Shown here: positions 1 through 8,502 of the stretch, in pieces
How positions within the stretch are numbered: position 1 is the first letter of the stretch
Layout of the letters: every line of letters starts with the position of its first letter
Assembly: GCA_001598975.1 (NCBI GenBank)
Contig: BBXU01002636.1
Coordinates: forward strand, 1-16,113
Length of the DNA: 16,113 nucleotides
From: Parachlorella kessleri
Taxonomy: Eukaryota > Chlorophyta > Trebouxiophyceae > Chlorellales > Chlorellaceae
Direction: 5' to 3'
Translations under genes and position numbers: made by a program
Notes under the pieces: model-generated
The model's input: the letters and a program-made list of their open reading frames with translations, nothing else
Databases searched by the model: none
Told to the model about the DNA's origin: nothing

Positions 1-1599
1 ACCTCCACCCGACCCCAGTTCAGCCCCACTTACGCCCTGCCTGCCTCCACACGACCTTAGTTCACCATGCTAGCACATGCATAGGGGTAGCATTGGGCAC
101 GCACCGTGGGGTTGCCGCTGAGGTCGATGCCCACCACCCCTCGGTCCCTCAGGCTGACTGCCAGTCGCACGGTGTCTAGCGCCTCCTCAGTGCTCTGCCG
201 CCGGTCGATGCTGAGCAGCAGGCGCACAAGCATGGCTGCGACGGCATGCAGAGCAACAGGGGCGTTGTGGCGGAGTGGGTGCTTGCGTTTGGATGGGGGT
301 AGGCATGTCAGCAGGGCTGAGCAGTGGACGCCTAGAGGTTGTTGTAGGGCTGCCGCCAATAAACTCGCGGCCCCCAACTGATGTGCCGAGTTTAGCTCCC
401 TCAGCACCTCACAAACCCCAAGTGAAACTACCAAGCAGCAGAGGAAGGGAGCATCACACACGGCGCACCTGCGCTGCCCTGGGCTGCTTGCCACCGCTGC
501 ACGCCAGCCAGCACGGCACCCAGGTAGGACTGCTTAGTCATGCCGTACTCAGGGCGGGCCTGGAGGCAGGAGGCGGGGTAGAGGTCTCTAATGTGCTCTC
601 ATATATCAACCTTCGTCTGCCACCCAAGGGGCTAAGCACTGGCCAGTACAATGCTCCCCACTGCAAGCTACAAAAGCAGGCACAGCGGGCATAGCTGCAG
701 TCGCAGCGCGGCTGTGCCTACCTGGAAGGCTTGGGCTAGGCGCGCTCTAAAAAACATTATCAATTTATGTATTTGAGACGCCCCGACTTCTATCACAGAG
801 TGCAGCAGCTCCAGTTTGCATGCATATCACATAGAAGCATGTCATATAGAAGCAAGCAGGATACCTTGGGCGTTGTCCGCAGTTCAAGGTACACCACATT
901 CTCAGCGGCAAAATCTTCCAGGACTTCCGCAGTGATGCGGGTGATGGTAGCCAGGTCGGTGGTGATGCGGTGGATGACGTCAAAGAGTCGGAAGCACTCC
1001 GCCAGGCTCCGGGTGGCTGCACCAGCAGCAAGCAACAGGGAAACACCACAGTGGTCCAACCTGCTCCCTACGCAAGTCCCACCGCTGCCCCGGCTCCCAG
1101 CGCACTGACACTCCCCACATAACGGTGCCAACACAGTCTTGGAGCAAGGCCACACCCCTGCTGTGCTGTGCTGCCAGCCCCAATTCCAGGGCTTCTGGCC
1201 AGGCATGCCTCCCACTGGGACCTGACCCTCTGCCTGATGTGCGGTAAGGTGTGGTATGGTACTGCATGATACACGCAAGTGTCACCCTGCTAGTAAGCTG
1301 TTAGATAAGGTATCTCACCCTGCTGCGTTAGCTGCTCGACCTCCTCCAAGCTCAGCGCCCCATTGTTGCCTTGCAGCTTGGCTGCCGCCAGCTCCCTGTG
1401 TACATCAGGTTAGTTACTCACGTCCCGCTGGCTTATTGTGGCAGTCAAGTCTTTCAAAAGCGGGTAGGGCAGGGCGCCTGCCCCACCTGATGGTAGAGTC
1501 CCTGATGCTGCCGTTCAGGTGGGCATGCAGCTCAACCTTGGGCAGCGCCTGGCAGAAGGCAAGCTGCTCAGGGGTGAACAGCTGCGGAGAGGGGGCCAT
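1..1599 (-). CDS. MAPDA: N6-methyl-AMP deaminase (ADAL/MAPDA), 5' part, runs off the left edge
   Basis: Five exons are visible on the minus strand: 1599-1487, 1395-1319, 1016-865, 559-469 and 235-105. Together they encode 188 residues with continuous phase, and the next donor (GTGCGT at 104) leads out of the window. The start is the only in-frame ATG of exon 1. Residues 20-31 (LPKVELHAHLNG) carry the zinc-binding HxH pair H25/H27 of the adenosine deaminase fold. Later blocks VVYLELRTTPK, GMTKQSY, LLLSIDRRQS and GIDLSGNPT match the ADAL/MAPDA branch rather than classical adenosine deaminase. The family hydrolyses N6-methyl-AMP to IMP in the cytosol, clearing nucleotides released from m6A-modified RNA. 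The C-terminal part, with the remaining metal ligands and catalytic residues, lies to the left and cannot be checked. The intron phases and all junctions obey GT-AG. The gene is divergent from methyltransferase 1. Confidence 0.9.
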
Positions 1600-1902
1600 C
1601 GTGACTCCCACGGGCAGGGCAGGATCCTTACAAGGTGGCACGGCAAGGGAGGGGATGATTACAAGCAAGGCGTGCTTTCACATCTGAGATGTAGTCACAG
1701 TGTGTTGTAACATAATCCGTGGCTAGGGAATGGTCATCTAGCCGGGTTTGGGATGCCAGCTCAAGGCGCGGTAGCGCGCTGGATCATCATGCACGGCCTG
1801 ATCACTCAGCGTTGGACGTTAAAAGGCGTAATGCTTGCATCTTCTACCATTCAAAACAACTACTGATTGCCCTGAGGGCTGAGCTTAGCCGCAGAAGCGA
1901 CC
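1600..1902. promoter_or_regulatory. Divergent intergenic region between MAPDA and methyltransferase 1
   Basis: About 300 bp separate the two start codons, so both 5'UTRs and promoters must fit here unless an upstream non-coding exon exists. It is more AT-rich than the flanking exons around 1815-1870. I see no convincing TATA box or other named element. An in-frame TGA at 1873-1875 rules out a contiguous upstream start for the plus-strand gene. Confidence 0.4.
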
Positions 1903-3811
1903 ATGCCGTCGTGCCATGCCTCATGCGAGCAGGGAGCGGAGTCCATCGACCTTTTCACGGGAAATAAGATGACGGTGTACCAGAAGGTGTGAAGCCCTGC
2001 CTCTCTATGCTGTTTCAAAACCTCCGGGAGATGGGTGTTTGCACCTCCGCCGGCCGCAGTGCTCAACACTCTGTGGTGCTTGGCTGGCTCCAGTCCCACG
2101 GATCAATACAACAGACATCCTTCCCTCCCTATGCAGATGGTGCTGGCTGGGCACCACGACCACTCCCTCACCGCCCGGCTGCTGAACAGCCTGCTGTGCC
2201 AGCACTTTGGGCGCCACAAGGGGCTGAGGCTGCTGGACCTGGGCTGCGGCGACGCAAGCTTTGCTGCCTCAATTCTGAATCAGGGTGCGTGTCGGCTGCT
2301 GGTCAGCGCACCATGTGACCTGAATGACGCTCTGCTCCCTTGGATCGGTCGGGTGAGACAGCTGGGCTGGTAATATCACGTTGCGGTGCCGAGAAGTTCT
2401 GCGGATGTGGTCCTTGCGGCTGCAATTCGAAACTATCAGCTCACATGGCTGCTGATGGCACGTGGGTACTGACTGGCCTCTGACTGGCCCTCGAGCAACA
2501 CCCCAGTTGAGAGTCTATGGAGGTGCAAGGGTGTGGGATCTCTTGCGGTGCAGGGGACACCCCACTCTCCCTGAGCAGCTACACCGGGGTGGACTTGTCT
2601 GCCACCTCCCTCCAGCTGGCAGCCCAGCAGCCCCTGCCCCTGCCTGCTGGGAATGGCAGCAGCAGCAGCAGGCGGCTGGTGGAGCAAGACATGCTGGGCT
2701 TCCTGCGGGCCTGGCAGGAGGGGCAGCAGGCACAGCAGGAGGCGGCGCAGCAGCTGCAGCAGGGAGAGCAGGAGGGGGAAGGGGAACACAGAGCGTCCAC
2801 AGAGCATGCGCAGCAGCATGGAGCGCACAGCCGAAAACACCAGCTGCGCCAGCAGCAGGAGCCACAGCTGCAGGCAGCGCCTGTGGCGGTGGCACCAGCC
2901 TCGCCGCCTGGGGAAGCCTACGATGTCGTGCTGTGCGCGCTGTCCGCCCACCACCTGGCACGACATGAGAAGCAGCAACTGCTGTGCCACGCCCGCTGCG
3001 CTCTGGCGCGCGGCGGCTGCCTGCTGCTGATGGACGTGTTTCGGAAGGAGGGGGAGAGCCGCGATGCTTACATGGAGAGAGCTCGTCACTACTACTTCGA
3101 GGATGGGGGCCAGGGGTCTCTTAGGCCAGAGGAGGCAGAGGAGGTACGGGCATCGGAACAGATTAACATCTCCGACCATGAGCGGTGTGCTAGCAGTAGC
3201 CGAATGCTCAGGAAAGGTGTCATGCAACAGGATTGGGAGGGCTGGTGTGGTGTATGTGTAGTTGTGGGTGTGGGTTCAATTTTGCGGGTTGTGTGTAGGT
3301 GGGTGTGTGGGTGGGTGTGGTGGTGGTGCGGGAGGTGTTCCCAAGGCGGTTTTGGTCCCTGACAGGCAATCAAGGCGAGGGTCACAGAGCGGAGGCCCCT
3401 AGTTCCTGCAATTTGTTGGCACTTCCCTTCAGCATGTGATGTCAGCAGCCAACGCCAGATCCCAGTGTGCTTTGGGTGGGAATCAGTTGGAGGATGGCAG
3501 AGGAAGGAGCACACTGAAGGGATACATGGTTGGGATACAAGTTTTGGTTCAATGCTGAGACAACCAGGAGCCTCTCTCTGTGGCCCTTGGGATGTCAAGG
3601 GCAAAGTGAGCGTCTTCGTGTGGGCTTCCTTTGTGTTCAAGTGAGCCCGTCAGCCTGCCTGCAGGTCTGGGCCCACGTCAGCGTCTATGACTACCCAGAG
3701 ACTGAGTCTGACTACCGCCACATGGCGGCAGAGGCCGGGTTTGCGCGCTGCAAGCTGCTGCACACGTGCCGCCGGGAGTACACCAAAGTACTGGCTCTCT
3801 GGAGGGATTAG
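1903..3811 (+). CDS. Class I SAM-dependent methyltransferase, tandem copy 1 (substrate unknown)
   Basis: Four exons, 1903-1986, 2137-2284, 2554-3143 and 3665-3811, encode 322 residues. Introns are GT-AG with phases 0, 1 and 0. The Rossmann methyltransferase fold is clear. Motif I is LLDLGCGD (residues 60-67), the acidic end of strand 2 is D91 in YTGVDLS, strand 4 is YDVVLCALSAHHL (200-212), and the strand 5 block GGCLLLMDVFR lies at 231-241. A Gln/Ala/Glu-rich spacer at about 131-197 interrupts the domain between the strand 3 region and strand 4. The C-terminal exon carries a conserved DYPETESDY...AGF...C segment. Exon boundaries are corroborated by copy 2, which has the same junctions. The start is the first ATG after an in-frame stop. 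I do not recognise the substrate. A coding-rich antisense frame over exon 3 is a CAG-repeat shadow. Confidence 0.85.
3238..3345 (+). repeat. GT/G-rich low-complexity tract in intron 3 of methyltransferase 1
   Basis: The segment is dominated by GTG, GGGTGT and GGTGGT units, with several GGG runs close together that could fold into a G-quadruplex on the transcribed RNA. Copy 2 has no equivalent tract at the homologous intron, so it arose or expanded after duplication. Confidence 0.6.
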
Positions 3812-4199
3812 GAGCGTGCTGGGGTTCTGGCCGCTGACGATGTACCCCACTCATGACAAGCGGCCCCTCACCCAGGCAGCACTTGTCCATGCACACATGC
3901 CATGTTGGTTATGCATAGGGCTCTGAGAGACTGCATTTGGGCTTCGCAACCAAATTCTTCCCAAACTTGCCGCTGGTACGCCTAGCAGTATGCTGGGTGT
4001 ACAGCCTCTGCATGGGGCTCTGCCAAGGCCCACCACCACAGCCAACCAACGGCTGTCCAAGGCGCCTGCGAGGGCCGTACGGCTGGTGTTAGCATTCGGC
4101 TGTCAGGCTGCAATGTCTATGTGTAGGATGCCGGTCCCTTAATGCTTACCTGGTGCCTCATCCAGTAGAGACCCCCCTCCCCTGTGCCGTCCAATACAT

Positions 4200-4204
4200 T
4201 GTAA
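4200..4204 (+). terminator. Candidate TGTAA poly(A) signal for methyltransferase 1
   Basis: TGTAA is the usual chlorophyte polyadenylation motif. This is the first one seen on the plus strand after the stop codon, 388 nt downstream. A five-base motif is weak evidence on its own. Confidence 0.35.
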
Positions 4205-4911
4205 GGACCCCTACAGATCTGCTCCAAATTGCTGCAAGATTGTTCAACGCACGTAACAGCACTTGGGTGCCTGGGCATTTCAGGTTGGGGAGATAACTCA
4301 TGCTCCCTATAAGGTTGGCATGCAGCCACTTCTAGGCAGTGCCGCCAGAGCCGCCAGAGCCAGTTGTCTACTGCTATGCAATGGGAGTGACATAAGCAGT
4401 GCTGACCCTAGGCAGTCACTTGCTTCTAGCCTTGTCAAGTCATCACTCTATAACCACTAATGCACCTTCCAACCACCACACGTTAAACCTGGCAAATCAG
4501 GCCAGGGCCCTAACTAATATTGGCCTAGCCCGTACAGTTGACAGCTACAGTATTCTCTGTTCCCACTACCTGCCATTCTGAACAAAGGCTCAGAGAGGAC
4601 ACAGGGCCAAACTGCATACAACCCTGTTAGTCCAAATTGTCCCCTACCTCCTTTCTGTTTGCCTGCCACCTCGACCAAAACTTGCGCCACGTTAGAGGGA
4701 GGCGCTGGAGGTAGTGCTTTTGGCCGGGCAAGTTGCAGCCGTAAGCAGCCTAAGGAGGTTTAAGACTATCAATATCTGCCCAAAAAAGCCTCCATGGAAG
4801 GGTTGTAGAATGTGGCTGGTTGAAGCAGGAGGTACCACCTTCCTCTAGCGCCCTTGCAGTACCGTGGTGTGATTATATCAACAGAGCGCATCCCACTGAG
4901 CCTGCAGCAAA

Positions 4912-5010
4912 ATGCAAAGTATTGCAGGTCTTCGCTCTCCCCGACCCTTTATCCGATTACGGCATCACCTGCGTGCCAAGTTGCGTTTGGCTGCTGGCAA
5001 CCGGTCGGCA
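4912..5010 (+). other. Possible in-frame N-terminal extension (transit-peptide-like) of methyltransferase 2
   Basis: An ATG at 4912 is in frame with, and continuous to, the conserved start at 5011. The 33 extra residues contain seven Arg, one Lys, two His and no acidic residue, alternating with hydrophobic ones, as in mitochondrial or plastid presequences. Copy 1 cannot have this extension because of a TGA at 1873. Which ATG is used is not decidable from sequence. Confidence 0.4.
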
Positions 5011-6841
5011 ATGTCTCCCAGCCCCCAAGCGCCATGTGGGCAGGGAGCGGCGTCAGTGGAATTCTTCACTGGAAAGAAGATGACAGTGTATCAGAAGGTA
5101 GTCCTGGGTACTTCTTACGTCGCTGCAAGGCGGTGTATGAGGGTTGCAGTGGACAAAATAACCCTGCAGTACCACAGTCATAAGCGGGCTAATTCCTGCA
5201 ATACCAGACGTCCACCCCGTTCCTGTTCACGCCTTGTAAAGGTTCCCCACCTCCCTGCTGCAGATAGTGCAAGGTGAGTTCCATGACCACGCCCTCATCG
5301 CCAAGCTCTTGTATGGGCTACTATGCCAGCACTTCAAGCCCACCAGGAAGCTGCGGCTGCTGGACCTGGGCTGCGGCGACGCAAGTTTTGCTGCCTCCAT
5401 ACTAACACAAGGCACGTCGGCTGGTGACCTCTTATGGAACCGCTGTGTGGCAGGTCCTCCTGCCCTTATAGTTCTGGCAGTGCTGGCCACGCAGAGCGCT
5501 GGACGGACCCTGCCAGTGCAGACAGCACAGCTCTACAATGCAATGTGAACCTGCAGGTGTGCCTGCGCTGAGAACAACATACGCAAGTTAGTTCACGAAC
5601 CAGGAGCTGATAACACACAGCTGCCTGCCTGCAGGGGACACCCCACTCTCCCTGAGCAGCTACACTGGGGTGGACCTGTCTGCCACCTCCCTCCAGCTGG
5701 CAGCCCAGCAGCCCCTGCCCCTGCCTGCTGGGAATGGCAGCAGCAGCAGCAGCAGGCGGCTGGTGGAGCAAGACATGCTGGGCTTCCTGCGAGCCTGGCA
5801 GGATGGGCAGCAGGCACAGCAGGAGGAGGGGCAGCAGCAGGTACAGCTGGGAGGCCACCAGCAGCACAACAACGATAAGCCCCAAGTGCCTGGGGAGGCC
5901 CTGCCAGCTGGTAGCCCAGGCACTACAGCCTCTGCCAGCGCTACCCATTCCAAGGACAGCTTGAAATCTCCCTCCGACCCGGACACATCAGACAGGCCCT
6001 ATGATATCATACTGTGCGCGCTGTCGGTCCACCACCTGCCGCAGCATGCGAAACGCGAGTTGCTGCGCCGCGCCCGCTGCGCTCTGGCGCCGGGCGGCTG
6101 CCTGCTGCTGATGGACGTGTTCCGAAAAGAGGGGGAGAGCCGGGAGGCGTACATGGAGAGAGCGCGAGACTACTTTTTTGGGGAGGAGGCACGGAGTGTC
6201 CTGAGCCCTGCAGAGTCGCAGGAGGTGAGGTTTGTTTGTAGTTTTTAAGTTACATTCTTATATATATACAAATTTTTTTGGTGTTTGTTTTAAGCGAGCC
6301 AGAGCACCAGCATAGCTGAATATACGATGGCGGCAGGTAGTCACAGGCCTGGCTACTCGCCTGGGGTTGTGGTGGGGAACGGCTTGATCGATGGGGAGGT
6401 GGGGCCAGGCACACAACTCCTACTTGAGGCCACACCTTTGCAACTCAAGAGGGTGGCAGGGCACTGCTGTAACAACAAATGTCGAATACTGTGGAGGTAA
6501 GCTGGGGCCCCACCTCGTCTGGATTTAGGTGTAATCAGGCACTGCAGTATTATGTGTAGTTGTATTAGCAACCAAGTGCCGTTGTACAGAGGACCATGCA
6601 GGCTGGCTTGCCACATGAGCCGTGCTCAACTACCCTAATCAATGACAGTATGCATTTGCCGCGCAGCTACTTGCCAGTCTACCCCTGGGTGCAGGTTTGG
6701 GCCCATGTCACTGTGTTTGACTACCCTGAGGCTGAGTCTGACTACCACCAGATGTCGGCGGAGGCCGGGTTTGCGCGCTGCCAGCTGGTGCACAGCTGCC
6801 GGCGGGAGTGGACCAAAGTGGTCGCCCTATGGAGGGATTAG
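5011..6841 (+). CDS. Class I SAM-dependent methyltransferase, tandem copy 2 (substrate unknown)
   Basis: Four exons, 5011-5097, 5264-5411, 5635-6224 and 6695-6841, encode 323 residues collinear with copy 1. Exons 2, 3 and 4 are exactly as long as in copy 1 (148, 590 and 147 nt). Motif I LLDLGCGD, the YTGVDLS acidic strand, YDIILCALSVHHL and GGCLLLMDVFR are intact, so this is a working paralogue rather than a pseudogene. Intron 2 appears to begin with GC (AAG|GCACGT at 5412), exactly where copy 1 has GTGCGT. A GT donor 12 nt downstream (5424) would also keep the frame and add four residues. The Gln-rich spacer between the strand 3 region and strand 4 differs almost completely from copy 1, while the 5' part of exon 3 is nearly identical. 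The conserved start is 5011; an upstream in-frame ATG at 4912 would add a basic presequence. Confidence 0.85.
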
Positions 6842-6880
6842 GGTACATCTTTTTCAAAGGCTGGGTACCCCCTAGTCAAA

Positions 6881-6950
6881 GGGGGGGGGCCACCAACCCC
6901 CCTCCAAATTGGAAAGGTCCCCTAAGAGGGACCAGTGCCGGCCATGGCCG
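6881..6950 (+). other. Run of inverted repeats 40-110 nt after the methyltransferase 2 stop codon
   Basis: In order: a run of nine G (6881-6889) that can pair with six C (6897-6902); TCCAAATTGGA (6903-6913); GGTCCC-CTAAGA-GGGACC (6916-6933), a perfect 6-bp stem; and CGGCCATGGCCG (6939-6950), a perfect palindrome. As RNA this would be a compact row of stem-loops in the 3'UTR. Any function is unknown. Confidence 0.5.
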
Positions 6951-7201
6951 CCACGTGGAATGGACCCAATGTGTTGATGCATTTGCAATCACATGGGTGG
7001 TGAGTTTTGCTGGCCGCGTGCATATGTGGGTGGTGGTTGTGGGAGGGGGCGGGATGGCCAAACGCTGTACACTGTATGCTGGCAGCATGGATGAACAATG
7101 GTGTACAAACTAGTGCGGCGCGTACGGCGCCCGCTCTTGGCTAGGGTGCAGCTAAACATTGGAGTGGGGGCAGATGTGAGAAGAGGTGCAGTTGAGAATA
7201 G

Positions 7202-7216
7202 TTACATTACATTACA
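7202..7216 (-). terminator. Three tandem TGTAA motifs on the minus strand
   Basis: The plus strand reads TTACATTACATTACA, which is TGTAA three times in a row on the minus strand. It lies about 1.3 kb beyond the stop of the minus-strand SAP/LAP1-like gene. It could be a distal or fail-safe poly(A) signal, or simply a 5-bp microsatellite. Confidence 0.3.
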
Positions 7217-7582
7217 CACATTTAACGTCCTCGGAGCCAGCAGAACTCATGGGACGGAGACTTGCATCAAGCGAAATCAATGTTCATATCACTAATTACT
7301 CCCTTGAAACGATTCAAGCACTATCCAAGTCAGTGGGGTAGTAACATCCAGGTGTCAGCCCAGGTGAACTGCCCAGTCCCAGAAGAGTGGGTGGCGCCAG
7401 TCAAAGGAGAGTGTGGGGTGGCAGCTCCTATCCAAAACAAAGCCGTTGTGTGGTGAGGGTGGACGCATCACGGGGCGCAGGGGTGTTGTCTGGTGGACTT
7501 ATCTTAAGCATAAAAACTAAGTGTGGCGTGGAGGTAAGGTCTCCCCTGGGACCCTTCAGACACTATATACTTGCTACACGCC

Positions 7583-7670
7583 GTTGCCAACGCCGAGGGA
7601 GATACTTTCTCTGGTACCTCCCAAGGGTTAGCAACGCCAACACCATGGTGGTACTTTCTCTGGTACCCCA
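7583..7670. repeat. Short imperfect tandem duplication
   Basis: TACTTTCTCTGGTACC occurs at 7603-7618 and again at 7652-7667. Similar GCCAACGCC/GCAACGCCAAC sequence precedes each copy, giving a unit of about 49 bp. It is non-coding as far as I can see. Confidence 0.6.
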
Positions 7671-8153
7671 TGGGCCGGCACCGGCACCCTAGGGCTAACA
7701 CTGATACACTGGGTGTGTGCCCTTTCCAGAGGGCGCAAGCAGTGCAATGAGAGACATTAGGGGAGCCTTGTAGGGTCAGCTTTGTCTGTGTGTGTGGGGC
7801 CGCCTTTGCTCGTTCCAAATTCAGCATGAGGAGTGCATTTCTGTGCTATTAAGTTGATTGATCTAGTTCCTTGAACAGTAGCTCTTGCTCACTGCTGGGG
7901 ACAAATGCCACGGGGCAGCATGCGACACTGTGACTGATGCACTCGCTAGGCTAAGGGCACGCGATTTGATGGCCTCTTGGTGGCATTGTTGCGCTGTCTG
8001 CTAGGAGAGGAGCCTAGGTTAACATGCAGGAAATACATGTTCCTTGCAAGGCTAGCTACTTGTGCCTTAGCTGGCGATTACGTAAGTGTTTAGTCGGTTT
8101 GCGCCCTGGGTGGCTATTGCACCACCAACCCTTCCCACAAGCAGCAATGTCTC

Positions 8154-8158
8154 TTACA
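8154..8158 (-). terminator. Candidate TGTAA poly(A) signal for the SAP/LAP1-like gene
   Basis: TTACA on the plus strand is TGTAA on the minus strand, about 345 nt past the stop codon at 8505-8503. The distance is similar to that of the candidate signal behind methyltransferase 1. It rests on the motif alone. Confidence 0.35.
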
Positions 8159-8404
8159 TCGAGCATGCCTTGCAAGAACACAACATGTGCAGGTGCCCTC
8201 GTCATAGTCAACAGTCACGAAAAGTGGAGGCTTGTCCCTGAACTGAAAAACCTGTAAGCCAGTCAATTTGCGCAAGCGCGTGTCTCAGCGCGGCCCCAGA
8301 CGCTCATGTCAGAGCGCCAAAAAATACCCCTCCCAAGTATTTTGGCACGCATGGCAATTCGAAATCCCCTGCAACGCCTGTTGCGACGCAAACCACAAAG
8401 GACT

Positions 8405-8460
8405 CCCCCCCCTCTCCCCCACCACCACACACACACACTCTCAACGCACGCACGCATCCC
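8405..8460. repeat. C-rich then CA-rich low-complexity tract in the 3' flank of the SAP/LAP1-like gene
   Basis: Eight C, TCTCCCCC and ACCACCAC (8405-8428) are followed by a (CA)n run. The first 24 bp are identical to 15398-15421 in the phospholipase gene. In the minus-strand transcript the tract is G-rich and lies directly behind the stop codon. Confidence 0.6.
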
Positions 8461-8502
8461 CACCCCGACATACACCCCATGCCCTTTTGCAGTCCGGCTG
8501 GC

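Larger units (their letters stand above)
3812..5010. other. Intergenic region between the two methyltransferase copies
   Basis: It holds the 3' flank of copy 1 and the promoter/5' flank of copy 2. I see no third gene, no tRNA and no mobile element. Short open frames here lack family resemblance and have no splice-consistent continuation. The only in-frame coding candidate is the 33-codon extension directly upstream of copy 2 (4912-5010), listed separately. Confidence 0.5.
1903..6841 (+). repeat. Tandem gene duplication (methyltransferase 1 and 2)
   Basis: The two genes lie head to tail, with start codons 3,108 bp apart. Splice positions and phases are conserved, but the introns no longer align beyond the splice sites, so the duplication is not recent as a whole. 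Nucleotide identity is uneven: modest in exon 1 and the first two-thirds of exon 2, near identity in the first 190 nt of exon 3. Confidence 0.85.
6842..8502. other. Convergent intergenic region (3' flanks of methyltransferase 2 and the SAP/LAP1-like gene)
   Basis: No gene is supported in these 1.66 kb. Open frames are short, low complexity or lack homology. The region holds a cluster of short hairpins just after the methyltransferase 2 stop, a small imperfect tandem duplication near 7583-7670, three tandem TTACA units (7202-7216) and a C-rich/CA-rich tract at 8405-8460. Confidence 0.5.

Noticed and set aside
1600..1668. N-terminal extension of MAPDA by 23 codons
   Set aside because: The frame is open but begins with TTG and contains no ATG; the family normally starts shortly before LPKVELHAH, which fits 1599.
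2436..3227. 263-codon minus-strand open frame over methyltransferase exon 3
   Set aside because: It is the complement of CAG/GC-rich coding sequence, spans an exon-intron border of the plus gene and shows only Leu/Gln low complexity.
3812..8502. tRNA, rRNA, transposon ends or CRISPR-like spacing in the intergenic regions
   Set aside because: No GGTTCRANNCC-type box with a matching acceptor stem, no transposase similarity, no terminal inverted repeats with target duplications and no regular repeat-spacer pattern were found by eye.
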